64,000 bases of DNA, taken from contig NZ_JBQDYF010000005.1 in NCBI RefSeq assembly GCF_052044135.1, positions 1-64,000 on the forward strand, given 5' to 3'. A model generated the notes under the pieces. That model did no database searches and had not been told where the DNA came from. It saw nothing but the letters and a program-made list of their open reading frames with translations. Positions within the stretch are counted from its first letter, which is position 1; the number at the start of each line of letters is the position of its first letter. The translations under genes and the position numbers were made by a program. Positions 37,680-47,600 of the stretch are shown piece by piece. Origin of the DNA: Salinisphaera sp052044135 (lineage in GTDB: Bacteria > Pseudomonadota > Gammaproteobacteria > Nevskiales > Salinisphaeraceae).

Positions 37680-38399
37680 ATGTCGTCATCGCATTCGGAC
37701 GAAAACCTGTCGCCGAGTCGGTCCCTGCGGACCGGTCAGGCGGTGGACGACATGGTGGCGGTGTTGTCGGAAGAAATCGTGTCGGGCCAATGGCCGCCGG
37801 GCAGCCGGCTGCCGGCCCAGCACATCGCGCGCCGTTTCTCGGTGTCGCGAACGCCGGTTCGGGAAGCGCTGAGTCAGCTCTGTGCCATGGGGTTGGCTGA
37901 AAGCCGGCCCCACCGCGGTGTGATCACCGCACAGATATCGCAGAGCGGCCTGCTCGCCATGTTCGAAGCCATGGCGGAATTGGAAGCGTGTTGTGCACGA
38001 TTGAGTGCGCAGCGCATGACGCTCGCCGAACGCCACCAGTTGAGTGCGATGCATGAAGGCTCGCGCGATTTGCGGATAGCCACGCGCTCGGACGAATACG
38101 CTGCCTTCAACGACGAGTTCCACTCGTTCATCTATCAAGGCTCGAAAAGCGATTATTTGATCGAGTTGACGCTGTCGACCCGCGCCCGACTGGCGCCTTT
38201 TCGTCATACCCAGTTTCGGGTCGCGCGACGGCCGGCGCATTCCTTCGCCGAACACAGCGAGATTGTTGCGGCGATCTCCGCGGGGGATGCCGAGCGAGCC
38301 GCCGAGGCCGTGCGCCGGCATGTTCTGTCGGTCGCCCACGTATCGAGCGACTACGTCGCCGCCCGCTCCCGGACCCGGGAGTCGCCATGCGCGGATTGA
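37680..38399 (+). CDS. GntR-family transcriptional regulator (FCD subfamily)
   Basis: This 239-aa protein has an N-terminal winged helix-turn-helix at about 20-85 (PGSRLPAQHIARRFSVSRTPV, then REALSQLCAMGLAESRPHRGVI) and a C-terminal FCD domain with the metal-site residues of the group (D-x3-H in FNDEFHSFIY, H in SFAEHSEIVAAI and RRHVLSVA). It is the first gene before the TauABC-like transporter and the guanidine/urea genes, 79 bp upstream, so it probably controls them. There is no strong ribosome site before ATG 37680. Confidence 0.88.
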   Translation: MSSSHSDENLSPSRSLRTGQAVDDMVAVLSEEIVSGQWPPGSRLPAQHIARRFSVSRTPVREALSQLCAMGLAESRPHRGVITAQISQSGLLAMFEAMAELEACCARLSAQRMTLAERHQLSAMHEGSRDLRIATRSDEYAAFNDEFHSFIYQGSKSDYLIELTLSTRARLAPFRHTQFRVARRPAHSFAEHSEIVAAISAGDAERAAEAVRRHVLSVAHVSSDYVAARSRTRESPCAD

Positions 38400-38478
38400 G
38401 CACGGACCGATCCGGCGCGCGGGCTGATCCCTCTTTTTTCGAAACTGTCACGACTGTCTTCTTTCCCAGGAGCGCATG

Positions 38479-39471
38479 ATGAGAAAACTATTCAGGTACA
38501 TGCTGATCGTCCTGACCCTCGGTATCGGTCTGCAGGTCGCCGCGCCGGCGATGGCCAAGGGGCCGATCACCATCGGCATCAGCGACTGGCCGGGCTGGGT
38601 GGCCTGGTATATCGCCGAGCAGAAAGGCTATTTCAAGAAGTACGGCGCCAACGTGAAGCTGGTCTGGTTTCCGTCGTACATCGATTCGGTCCAGGCGCTG
38701 GCCGCCGACAAGCTGGACGCCAACAGCCAAGCGCTGATCGACACGCTCGCGCCGATCGAGAAGGGCGCCCCGCTCAAGGTCGTGCTGGTGACCGACAACT
38801 CCGCCGGCAACGATGCGTTCATGGCCAAGCCCGGCATCACGAGTCTCAAGCAGCTCAAGGGCAAGACCGTCGCCTTCGAGCGTTATTCGATCGAGAACTA
38901 TCTGGCCTATACCGCGTTCAAGCGGCAAGGGCTGAACATCGACGACAGCAATATCGTGAGCATGACCACCGGCAGTGCGGCCTCGGCGCTGATGGCCGGG
39001 CGGGTCTCGGCAGCCGGTGTGTGGAACCCCTGGATCAACCGCATCCAGCAGCACGGCAAGGGGCATGCCTTGTTCACCAGCGCGTCGGCCCCGGGTCTCA
39101 TTCCGGACTTGCTGGTGGCACAGCAGAAGTCCCTCAAGGCCAATCCCGAGCAATACAAGGCCATCGCCCAGGCCTGGTTCGCGGTCGTCCGGTTCATCAA
39201 GACGCATCCGCAAGAAGCCGCCGCGATCATGGCGCCGCATGTCGATCTGAAGCCCAAGGAATACGAGTTGTCGCTCAAGGGCACTCGTTTCTTCGGCGAA
39301 AGACTCAATCAGACGGCCATGCATGAAAGCGATGCCCCGGAGTCGCTGTATACCAGCACCCGGGATACCGCGGCGTTCCTGATGAAGTCCGGCAAGCTGG
39401 CCAAACAGCCTAATCCGGCTTCATTCATCGATGCGAGCGTGGTCAATCAGGCCATCGCCTCGCAGGACTGA
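38479..39471 (+). CDS. ABC transporter substrate-binding protein, TauA/NrtA type (island SBP 1)
   Basis: This 330-aa secreted protein has a signal peptide (MLIVLTLGIGLQVAAPAMA) and a type II binding fold typical of nitrate/sulfonate/taurine proteins (ISDWPGWVAWYIAEQKGYFKKYGANVKLV; GKTVAFERYSIENYLAYTA). AGGAG lies 6 nt before ATG 38479; an ATG one codon earlier is too close to it. It is 5 bp from the permease gene. The context suggests an organic nitrogen compound such as urea, guanidine, biuret or guanylurea as ligand. Confidence 0.85.
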   Translation: MRKLFRYMLIVLTLGIGLQVAAPAMAKGPITIGISDWPGWVAWYIAEQKGYFKKYGANVKLVWFPSYIDSVQALAADKLDANSQALIDTLAPIEKGAPLKVVLVTDNSAGNDAFMAKPGITSLKQLKGKTVAFERYSIENYLAYTAFKRQGLNIDDSNIVSMTTGSAASALMAGRVSAAGVWNPWINRIQQHGKGHALFTSASAPGLIPDLLVAQQKSLKANPEQYKAIAQAWFAVVRFIKTHPQEAAAIMAPHVDLKPKEYELSLKGTRFFGERLNQTAMHESDAPESLYTSTRDTAAFLMKSGKLAKQPNPASFIDASVVNQAIASQD

Positions 39472-39476
39472 ATGCC

Positions 39477-40364
39477 ATGAAGAGCGAGGCGGTTGCCCAG
39501 GCGCCGGCAGCGCATGCCGGCACCGACAAGCCTTTTGCAGGGGATCGCGCGGTGACAGCGGCCGGGGCGCGGCCGGCGGTTCGCCGTCGCCCGCGGCTCC
39601 GGCTGCAACAGTCGATTCCGCGCAAGCTGTACGTCACGTTGTCGATACTGGGTTTCGTGGTGCCGCTGGTGGTATGGGAACTGCTGTCGCGCAGCGGCCT
39701 GATCGACAGCATGTTCCTGCCGACGCCGGCAGACGTGGTCGAGCAGGCCTGGGCCTGGGCGCACGGTTCGCTCGCGCAGGACACCTGGGCCAGCATCCTT
39801 CGGGTAACGAGCGGTTTCGTACTGGCCGCCTGTCTGGGGGTGCCGCTCGGCGTGTTCATCGGCTCGTTCAAGGCCGTGGAAGGCTTCTTCCAGCCGATCA
39901 ACGATTTCGTGCGCTACATGCCGGCGGCCGCCTTCATTCCGCTGATGATTCTCTGGGTCGGCATTGGTGAAGGCTCGAAGATCGCGATCATCTTCATCGG
40001 TGTCTTCTTCCAGATCATCGTGATGGTGGCGGACGTGGTCCGGCAGGTGCCCGGCAGCTGGCTTGAAGCCTCGTACACGCTGGGGGCAACCCGGGGCGAG
40101 GCACTGCGACTGGTGATCTGGCGCGGCAGCCTGCCGCCGCTGATCAACATCCTGCGCGTGAACATGGGCTGGGCCTGGACCTATCTGGTGGTGGCCGAAA
40201 TGGTGGCGGCGAACAAGGGGCTGGGGTACGCGATCCTGCAGGCCCAAAGGTTCATGAACACCGCCACCATCTTCGCCGGGATTCTGATCATCGGCGTAAT
40301 CGGCCTGCTGTTCGACCTGTTCTTCCGTCAGCTGCACCGGCGGCTGTTCCCCTGGCTGCACTGA
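39477..40364 (+). CDS. ABC transporter permease, TauC/SsuC type
   Basis: This 295-aa inner-membrane protein has a roughly 50-residue basic, Ala/Pro-rich cytoplasmic N-terminus, then about six helices. The EAA coupling loop is EASYTLGATRGEALRLVIWR at about 200. It is the only permease in this transporter set, so a homodimer is expected. It follows SBP 1 by 5 bp and precedes the ATPase by 29 bp. Confidence 0.88.
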   Translation: MKSEAVAQAPAAHAGTDKPFAGDRAVTAAGARPAVRRRPRLRLQQSIPRKLYVTLSILGFVVPLVVWELLSRSGLIDSMFLPTPADVVEQAWAWAHGSLAQDTWASILRVTSGFVLAACLGVPLGVFIGSFKAVEGFFQPINDFVRYMPAAAFIPLMILWVGIGEGSKIAIIFIGVFFQIIVMVADVVRQVPGSWLEASYTLGATRGEALRLVIWRGSLPPLINILRVNMGWAWTYLVVAEMVAANKGLGYAILQAQRFMNTATIFAGILIIGVIGLLFDLFFRQLHRRLFPWLH

Positions 40365-40393
40365 ACGCGCCCACGCATCCGAAGGAATCCGAG

Positions 40394-41260
40394 ATGAGCG
40401 ATCAAGTACTGCACATCGAATCCGTGGAGAAACGCTACCCCGACGGCCACGGCGGCATGCAGACCGTGCTCGACGATATTTCGCTGCGCGTCGAGCCGGG
40501 CGAGTTCGTCACCGTGATCGGGGCCTCGGGCTGCGGCAAATCGACCCTGCTGCGCCTGGTGGCCGGGCTCGAGCATGCCCAGGGCGGCGTCATCCGGCTG
40601 GGCGATCGAGTGGTCGATCAGCCGGGGGCCGATCGCGGCATGGTGTTTCAGCACTACACGCTGTTTCCCTGGCTCACGGTCAAGCAGAACGTGATGTTTT
40701 CGCTGGAACTCGGCGCCAACATGCGGGCGATCGAAACCGAAAGCGAGCTCTCGGGGCTGGTGGATCGCGCCTATGCGCTGATCGAGATGATGGGGCTGGA
40801 CGACCGTCGCGATCATTATCCCAATCAACTCTCCGGCGGGATGCAGCAACGCGTGGCGATCGCCCGCGCGCTGTTGTCACGTCCGCGGGTGCTGCTCATG
40901 GACGAGCCCTTCGGCGCGCTGGATGCCCAGACCCGCGAGGTCATGCACGACCTGATCCTGCAGCTGTTCGCCGTGGAGCCGACCACCGTGATGTTCGTTA
41001 CCCACGATGTAGAAGAAGCCGCCTATCTGGGCGATCGGGTGGTCGTGCTGGCGCCGCATCCCGGCCGGATCGACGGTATCCATGACATGGCCTGGGGCCG
41101 TGAGCGCGAGCCGGCGCTCAAGCTCGATCCGGAATTCACCCAGGTCAAGGGGCAGCTGACCGAGCGGATCCGGGCGACTTCCGGCATGGAGGCCGACCAC
41201 AAACTGATCGAGCGCATGACCGCGCTCGGCCGCCGTATGCAAGGCCGCGGCGCCCGCTGA
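40394..41260 (+). CDS. ABC transporter ATP-binding protein, TauB/SsuB type
   Basis: This 288-aa ATPase has Walker A GASGCGKST, Q-loop QHYTLFPWLTV, signature LSGGMQQRVAIARAL, Walker B VLLMDEPFGALD and H-switch FVTHDVEEA. The C-terminal 45 residues extend beyond the minimal ABC domain, as in transporters of this nitrate/taurine cluster. AAGGAATCCGAG precedes the start. It powers the permease at 39477-40364. Confidence 0.9.
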   Translation: MSDQVLHIESVEKRYPDGHGGMQTVLDDISLRVEPGEFVTVIGASGCGKSTLLRLVAGLEHAQGGVIRLGDRVVDQPGADRGMVFQHYTLFPWLTVKQNVMFSLELGANMRAIETESELSGLVDRAYALIEMMGLDDRRDHYPNQLSGGMQQRVAIARALLSRPRVLLMDEPFGALDAQTREVMHDLILQLFAVEPTTVMFVTHDVEEAAYLGDRVVVLAPHPGRIDGIHDMAWGREREPALKLDPEFTQVKGQLTERIRATSGMEADHKLIERMTALGRRMQGRGAR

Positions 41261-41346
41261 TCCGCGACGTCCCACGTGTTTCGAATTGCCCTGTTTGCGT
41301 ATCCGGCCGTTCAACGCGGCCCTGTCTTGAGAACTGGAGATCGATC

Positions 41347-42345
41347 ATGAAACGGAACCCATCGTGCCGTGCTCGTTGCGGCCTTATCGCCATCCTCACA
41401 CTGGTCGCCGTGTCACTGGCCGGACCGGTGCTGGCGGCGCAACCGCTCAAGCTTGGCGTGGTCAACTGGATCGGCTACGGGCCGCTCTACGTGGCCGATG
41501 CCAAGGGCTATTTCAAGGCCGAGGGGGTGCCGGTTCAACTCGTCACCTTCAGCGATAATGCCACCATGCCTTCGGCTGTGGCGGGAGGCGCGGTGGACAG
41601 CGCGACGCTGACCTACGACCAGGTCATCAATGCCGACGCGAAAGGCCGCACGCTGCAGGTCGTGATGCCGATCGACTACTCGGACGGCGCCGATGCCATC
41701 GTCGCGGCCCGGTCGATCACGAAGATCGCACAGCTCAAGGGCCAGAAGGTGGCCTTCAATCCGCTGTCACCGTCTGCGTTCCTGCTCGACTACGCGCTCG
41801 AACAGAACGGGTTGAAGCCGGGCGATATCCAGCCCGTATCGATGACGCCCGACGATGTACCCAGCGCCATGCTCGGCGGCTCGATCAAGGTCGGCGTGAC
41901 CTACGAGCCCAGCGTGTCGCGTATCGTCGACCACGGCAAGGGCTTCCACGTGCTGTATTCCTCGCATCAGGCCCCGGGCCTGATCACCGATGTGCTGGTG
42001 TTCAAGAAAAGCTACATCGCGGCGCATCGCGATCAGATCAAGGCCGTGATCCGGGCTTACCTCAAGGGCCTGGATTTCATGCAGTCGCACCCGCAGGACG
42101 CCGCGGCCATCATCGGCAAGCAGCTGCGGCTCGATACCGATCAGGTGGCCGCCCAGCTCAAGGGCGTGAAGAACCTGCCACTGGACCAGATGCCGGCGAC
42201 CTTCGCTCCGGGCTCCAGCAGCCAGTCGTTCTATGTCAGCGGCAAGGTCATCAGCCAGGTTCTGCTGCGCAAGAAGCAGATCGAGGCGGCGCCGAAGATC
42301 GCGGACACGATCGATCCGGGCATCGTGCAATCGCTGTCCCGCTGA
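41347..42345 (+). CDS. ABC transporter substrate-binding protein, TauA/NrtA type (island SBP 2)
   Basis: This 332-aa secreted protein has a signal peptide (AILTLVAVSLAGPVLAA) and the same fold as SBP 1 (VVNWIGYGPLYVADAKGYFKAEGVPVQLV; GQKVAFNPLSPSAFLLDYALEQ). SBP 1 and SBP 2 are diverged paralogues flanking one permease-ATPase pair. The gap to the hydrolase gene is 21 bp. Two binding proteins could let one channel accept two related nitrogen compounds. Confidence 0.85.
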   Translation: MKRNPSCRARCGLIAILTLVAVSLAGPVLAAQPLKLGVVNWIGYGPLYVADAKGYFKAEGVPVQLVTFSDNATMPSAVAGGAVDSATLTYDQVINADAKGRTLQVVMPIDYSDGADAIVAARSITKIAQLKGQKVAFNPLSPSAFLLDYALEQNGLKPGDIQPVSMTPDDVPSAMLGGSIKVGVTYEPSVSRIVDHGKGFHVLYSSHQAPGLITDVLVFKKSYIAAHRDQIKAVIRAYLKGLDFMQSHPQDAAAIIGKQLRLDTDQVAAQLKGVKNLPLDQMPATFAPGSSSQSFYVSGKVISQVLLRKKQIEAAPKIADTIDPGIVQSLSR

Positions 42346-42366
42346 TCGGTCGATCGCCGAATCGCC

Positions 42367-43041
42367 ATGAGTCGAGCACTACTCGTCATCGATATGCAGC
42401 GCGATTTCTGCGAGGCCGGCGGCTATGCGGTCGCCTGCGGGCTGGATATCGCGCTGCTGAGGCAGCCGATCGATCCGATCGCCCGATTGATCGCGGCCGC
42501 ACGCGAGCATGACATCGCCGTGATCTACACCCGGGAGGGCCATCGCCCGGATCTGACCGACTGTCATCCGGCGAAGCTCGCACGCAGCGCGGCTTGTGGG
42601 GCGGCGATCGGTGCGCGCGCAAACCTCGGGCGCTATCTGGTGCGCGGCGAGCCCGGGCATGCCGTCGTGCCCGAGCTGGCCCCGGCCGCCGGCGATCCGA
42701 TCGTCGACAAACCCGGCTACGGCGCTTTCTACCAGACCGATCTCGAGCTGTTGCTGCAAGCCCGGGGCACGACCCATCTGTATGTCACCGGCGTGACCAC
42801 CGATATCTGCGTGCACTCGACCCTGCGCGAGGCCATTGATCGCGGCTATGAATGCGTGACCGTCGCCGATGCCTGCGCGGCGGCTGATGCGTCCATTCAT
42901 GCCGCGGCGCTGGGCCTGATCGAGGGCCCGGAGGGGCCGATTCTCGGCCGGGTACGCGATAGCGCGACGGTGCTGGCCGGTTGGGGCCAGAGGCTGCCAC
43001 CCGCCGCTTTGAACCATGCCAATCGAGGAGCCCACACCTGA
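42367..43041 (+). CDS. Isochorismatase-fold cysteine hydrolase, probable guanylurea/biuret hydrolase
   Basis: This 224-aa protein has the D-K-C triad of the family: Asp9 in VIDMQRDF, Lys115 in IVDKPGYGAF and Cys148 in GVTTDICVHST. The spans KPGYGAFYQTDLELLLQARG and TGVTTDICVHSTLREA resemble biuret hydrolase, and guanylurea hydrolase belongs to the same family and sits beside guanidine carboxylase genes in other bacteria. Here the next gene starts on its stop codon (TGATG at 43039-43043). Product by context: allophanate (from biuret) or guanidine plus breakdown products (from guanylurea). Nicotinamidase-like activity cannot be excluded. Confidence 0.75.
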   Translation: MSRALLVIDMQRDFCEAGGYAVACGLDIALLRQPIDPIARLIAAAREHDIAVIYTREGHRPDLTDCHPAKLARSAACGAAIGARANLGRYLVRGEPGHAVVPELAPAAGDPIVDKPGYGAFYQTDLELLLQARGTTHLYVTGVTTDICVHSTLREAIDRGYECVTVADACAAADASIHAAALGLIEGPEGPILGRVRDSATVLAGWGQRLPPAALNHANRGAHT

Positions 43042-43772
43042 TGCCAAGCCAAACCATCGATTACGAAACCCATCTGCCGGGTGGCCAGCACTGGTCACTG
43101 CGGCTGCGCCGCGGGACCACGATGCGTCTGACGGCCGCCGAGGCCGGCGCCAATGTCGGGTTGTTGATGTACAACCCGGAGAACCTGCTGGAACGGCTGA
43201 ACCTGCCGGACACCCTCAAGTGCCAGCACACCTTCAAGCTGACCCGTGGCCACTGCCTGTATTCCGATATGGGCCGGATCTTTGCCTCGATCATCGCCGA
43301 CGATCTCGGCTGGCACGACAGCGTCGGCGGCAATCTGAATGCCGGGCACATGGTGGCCAAGGGCTGGCAGCCGGTCAGCTTTCAGGCCGCGCTCAACGAC
43401 CGGACCCAGACCGGCCACGACAGTTTCCTGATCGAACTGGCCAAATACGGCCTCGGCGCGCGTGATCTGGCGGCCAATCTGAATCTGTTCTCCAAGGTGG
43501 TGGCCGACGATACCGGGCGGCTGAGCTATGTGCCCGATCATTGTCCGGCCGGGGCCGCGGCCACCCTGCGTTTCGAGATGGACATGCTGGTGGCCCTGCA
43601 TACCTGCCCGCATCCGCTCGATCCCAGCGCCGACTATCCCAGGCGCGGCGTGGATATCGCGCTGGGCACCGCGCCGCCGCCGGACGAAAACGATGTCTGT
43701 TGGGCGCATTGCGCCGAGAACGCCCGCGGTTTCGCCAACAATCGCCTGTATCACCTCGGCGCCCCGCGCTAG
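43041..43772 (+). CDS. DUF1989 protein, urea carboxylase-associated / carboxyguanidine deiminase subunit (longer subunit)
   Basis: This 243-aa protein has the block DYETHLPGGQHWSLRLRRGT, GANVGLLMYNPENLLERLNLPDTLKCQHT and DMGRIFASIIADDLGWHDSVGG of the urea amidolyase-associated family. Family members pair with a second DUF1989 protein, and in guanidine degradation the pair (CgdA/CgdB) deiminates carboxyguanidine to allophanate. The start is ATG 43041, overlapping the hydrolase stop, with GAGGAG upstream at 43025-43030. Cys residues in CQHT, CPAG, CPHP and CWAHC may bind metal. Which of CgdA or CgdB it is, I leave open. Confidence 0.85.
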   Translation: MPSQTIDYETHLPGGQHWSLRLRRGTTMRLTAAEAGANVGLLMYNPENLLERLNLPDTLKCQHTFKLTRGHCLYSDMGRIFASIIADDLGWHDSVGGNLNAGHMVAKGWQPVSFQAALNDRTQTGHDSFLIELAKYGLGARDLAANLNLFSKVVADDTGRLSYVPDHCPAGAAATLRFEMDMLVALHTCPHPLDPSADYPRRGVDIALGTAPPPDENDVCWAHCAENARGFANNRLYHLGAPR

Positions 43773-43793
43773 ACAGGATTCGAGGAGTTCATC

Positions 43794-44432
43794 ATGACCA
43801 TCGCGAGTGCCCGGCGTGTCGAAAACGCCGTTACCCGCCATCTGATCGATGCCGGCGATCATTACATCGGCCCGGTCAAGGCCGGCCAGACGATTCGCAT
43901 CGTCGATGTCGACGGCAACGAAGCCGCCGACACGCTGTTCTTCAATGCCGACAATCCGTCCGAGCGCTATAGCTGCATGGATACGCTCCGCGAGCAGGGC
44001 CAAGTCTATCTGACCACCGGCAGCGAACTGCGCTCGACTCTCAATAACGTGATGCTGACCATCACCGCCGATACGGTCGGACGCCACGACACGCTCGGCG
44101 GCGCCTGTGCCAGTGAATCGAACACGGTCCGCTACGACCTGGAAAAACGGCATATGCATTCCTGTCGCGACAACTGGATGCTGGCCATCGCCAATCATCC
44201 GGAATACGGCATCGACAAACGCGATATCGCGCACAACATCAATTTCTTCATGAACGTGCCGGTGACCGCCGATGGCGAGCTGTACTTCGACGACGGCATC
44301 TCCGGGCCCGGCAAGTATGTGGAAATGGTCGCCGCCATGGATGTGGTGGTGCTGATTTCCAACTGCCCGCAGCTCAACAACCCTTGCAGCGGTTTCAATC
44401 CCACACCGCTGGAAATGTTGATCTGGGATTGA
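43794..44432 (+). CDS. DUF1989 protein, urea carboxylase-associated / carboxyguanidine deiminase subunit (shorter subunit)
   Basis: This 212-aa protein shows GDHYIGPVKAGQTIRIVDVDGNEAADTLFFN, HDTLGGACASESNTVRY and the C-terminal MDVVVLISNCPQLNNPCSGFNPTP with conserved cysteines, all typical of the shorter urea amidolyase-associated protein. The ribosome site AGGAG lies 6 nt before ATG 43794. It follows its partner by 21 bp and is separated from the carboxylase by 246 bp that contain a MITE-like element. Expected to form a heteromer with the preceding gene product in the cytoplasm. Confidence 0.87.
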   Translation: MTIASARRVENAVTRHLIDAGDHYIGPVKAGQTIRIVDVDGNEAADTLFFNADNPSERYSCMDTLREQGQVYLTTGSELRSTLNNVMLTITADTVGRHDTLGGACASESNTVRYDLEKRHMHSCRDNWMLAIANHPEYGIDKRDIAHNINFFMNVPVTADGELYFDDGISGPGKYVEMVAAMDVVVLISNCPQLNNPCSGFNPTPLEMLIWD

Positions 44433-44453
44433 TCCGAATACAGACCAACCTAG

Positions 44454-44600
44454 TCCGCCAATGAACGCGCATTAAACGCAAATAGGAAAAGATTATCTTA
44501 TCTGCAGGTTACGCAGATTTTCACAGATTAAAAACATGGTGTTTTCTTCCTTAATCTGCGAAATCTGCGGATAGATGCCTTTTTCGCGTTCATTTGCGGA
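44454..44600. mobile_element. MITE-like 147-bp element with terminal inverted repeats
   Basis: The ends TCCGCCAATGAACGCG (44454-44469) and CGCGTTCATTTGCGGA (44585-44600) are complementary at 15 of 16 positions. Inside, an AT-rich segment carries CGCAGATT-type units in inverted order (44500-44530 against 44551-44573). The whole can fold into one long imperfect hairpin. Its base composition is strikingly lower in GC than the flanks. It has no coding capacity. No clear target duplication was seen. The upstream sequence before the carboxylase start (44601-44678) has no other feature. Confidence 0.65.
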
Positions 44601-44678
44601 CCATTGAAAAGCTGCCGTGGGACGACTCATGGCGTTGCGAACTTCCGCGGGACGACCCGCGCCTAGCGAAATCGAGCC

Positions 44679-47600
44679 ATGTTCAACAAAGTTCTGATCG
44701 CCAACCGCGGCGCCATCGCCACCCGCATCCAGCGCAGTCTGCGCGCGGCCGGCGTCGGCTCGGTCGCGGTCTATGCCGAGGCCGACCGCGATGCGCCGTT
44801 CGTGCAGGCCGCCGACGAGGCCTATTCGCTCGGCGCGGGCAGCGCGGCTGAGACCTATCTCGACCGCGACAAGCTGCTCGCCATCGCGGCCGAGGCCGGC
44901 GCCGAGGCGATCCATCCGGGCTATGGCTTTCTGTCGGAAAACGAAGACTTCATTGCGGCCTGCGAGGCCGCGGGTCTGGTCTTCCTTGGCCCCACAGCCG
45001 AGCAGGTCCGCGCTTTCGGCCTCAAGCACGAGGCGCGCCGCTTGGCCGAAGCCGCGGGCGTGCCTCTGGTGCCGGGTTCGGGGCTGCTGGACGATGTCGA
45101 GACAGCCCAACGCGAAGCGGCCCGAGTCGGCTATCCGGTCATGCTCAAGTCCACGGCCGGAGGCGGCGGGATCGGCATGCAGGTCTGCGAAGACGAGGCC
45201 GGGCTGGTAAAGGCCTTCGACTCTGTCCGTGGCCTCGGGCAGCGCAATTTCGGCGATGCCGGGGTATTCGTCGAGGCCTATATCGCGCGGGCGCGGCATC
45301 TGGAAGTCCAGATCTTCGGCGATGGGCAGGGCACGGTCATCGCCCTCGGCGAGCGCGACTGTTCCACCCAGCGTCGCAATCAGAAAGTGATCGAGGAATG
45401 CCCGGCGCCGGCGCTGAGTGAGACGGTACGCCGCGAGTTGCATGCCACGGCCATCGCCCTCGGCGAGTCGGTGAACTATCGTAGCGCCGGCACCGTGGAA
45501 TTCATCTACGATGCGGCCCGCGAGGCCTTCTTTTTCCTCGAGGTCAATACCCGCCTGCAGGTCGAGCACGGCGTCACCGAAGCGGTCTGGGGCGTGGATA
45601 TCGTCGACTGGATGCTGCGGCTCGGCGCTGGCGAGACCCTCGATCTGGCCGCGCTGACCCGCGATCTGACGCCCACCGGGCATGCCATCCAGGCCCGGCT
45701 GTATGCCGAGGATCCGCATCATGATTTTCGGCCGAGCGCCGGCTTGTTGACGGAAGTCGAGTTTCCCGAGGCCAGCGATCTGCGCATCGATCATTCGATC
45801 GAGGCCGGGCTGGAAATCTCGCCGTTGTTCGACCCGATGCTGGCCAAGGTAATCGTGCATCGCACCGACCGCGACAGCGCGCGGGCACGGCTGGCCGAGG
45901 TGCTGGAAGCCAGTCGGGTCTACGGCATCGAAACCAACCGCAGCTGGCTGGCGCATGTGCTGCGCGATACGCGCTTCGCCGAGGCGGCTATCCATACCCG
46001 CTGGTTGACCGCTCTCGACTGGTCGCCGCCGACCTTCGAGGTGCTCGACGCCGGCCCGTTGACCACGATCCAGGACATACCCGGCCGGCTCGGCCACTGG
46101 GACGTGGGCGTGCCGCCTTCCGGGCCGTTCGATGATTTCTCGTTCGCGCTCGGCAATCGGCTGCTGGGTAATCCAGCCGATGCCGCCGGGCTCGAGATCA
46201 CGCTCGCCGGGCCGACCCTGCGCTTCAATCGGGCAACCCAGCTCGTGCTGGCCGGCGCGGCGATCGAGGCGCGCCTGGACGACGTCGAAATCGAGGCCTG
46301 GCAGGTGATCGATGTACCGGCCGGCGCCACGCTCGCGCTCGGCCGTGTTCAAGGCGGGGCGCGCTGCAATCTGCTGATAGCCGGTGGCATCGACTGCCCG
46401 CGCTATCTCGGCTCGCGAGCCACCTTCACCCTCGGCCAGTTCGGCGGTCACGCGGGGCGTGCCCTGCGTACCGGCGATACGCTGCCGTTGACGGCGGTCG
46501 ATCCGGTGCCGGCTCGTCGCCTCGAACCCGAATTGCGCCCGGCCTTCGGCACGGCCGGCGATGGCGCCCGGCACTGGGAGATCGCCGTGCTGTACGGCCC
46601 GCACGGGGCGCCGGATTTCTTTACCGAAGCCGATATCGACACGATTTTTGGCCATGACTGGGAAGTGCATTTCAATTCCAGCCGGACCGGTATCCGTCTG
46701 ATCGGTCCGCGGCCGGAATGGGCGCGCGAGACCGGCGGCGAGGCCGGCCTGCACCCGTCGAACATCCACGACAATGCTTACGCCTTTGGCACCCTCGATT
46801 TCACGGGTGACATGCCGGTCATACTCGGCCCCGACGGGCCGTCCCTCGGCGGCTTCGTCTGCCCGGCCACGACCGTGCGCGCCGAGCGCTGGAAACTCGG
46901 TCAACTGGCCGCCGGCGATACGGTGCGGTTCGTGCCGGTTTCGCTGGAGACGGCCCGGGCGCTCGAGGCACGCCAGCGCGCCGTGATCGAGACGTTTGCC
47001 GCGACGGCCGAGCCGAAGCGAGTCGTCGATCGCGGGACGCCGATACTGCGCAAACTCGATGCCGCTACCGCGGGCGAAAAGCTGGTCTACCGCCGTGCCG
47101 GCGACGATTTCCTGCTGATCGAATTCGGCGAGATGACGCTGGATATCGCGCTGCGTTTTCGGGCCCACGCCTGGATGCTTTGGCTGCAGGCGCATCCGAT
47201 CGAGGGCATGGCCGAACTCACGCCGGGCATCCGTTCGCTGCAGATCCACTACGATCCCAATCGGCTGACGCTGCCGGCGCTGCTGGCCCATCTCGAGGCC
47301 GCCGAGCGCGAGCTGCGCGAAGTCGAGGATCTGGAAGTGGAATCGCGGCTGGTGCATCTGCCGCTGTCCTGGGACGATCCGGCCTGTCACGAGGCGATCG
47401 AGAAATACCAGCGCAGCGTGCGCCCGGATGCGCCCTGGTGCCCGAGCAACCTGGATTTCATCCGGCGCATCAACGGCCTGGACAGCGAGGCCGAGATCCG
47501 CGACATCCTGTTCAATGCCCGCTATCTGGTCATGGGCCTGGGCGATGTCTACCTGGGCGCGCCGGTCGCAACCCCGCTGGATCCGCGCCAGCGCCTGGTC

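Noticed and set aside
37181..38478. Guanidine-I (ykkC) riboswitch expected before the island
   Set aside because: I looked for its conserved blocks upstream of 37680, 38479, 41347 and 44679 and found none. A covariance search would be decisive.
44454..44600. CRISPR-like repeats (recurring CGCAGATT units)
   Set aside because: Units are inverted and irregularly spaced within one hairpin, with no spacers. No CRISPR array in the window.
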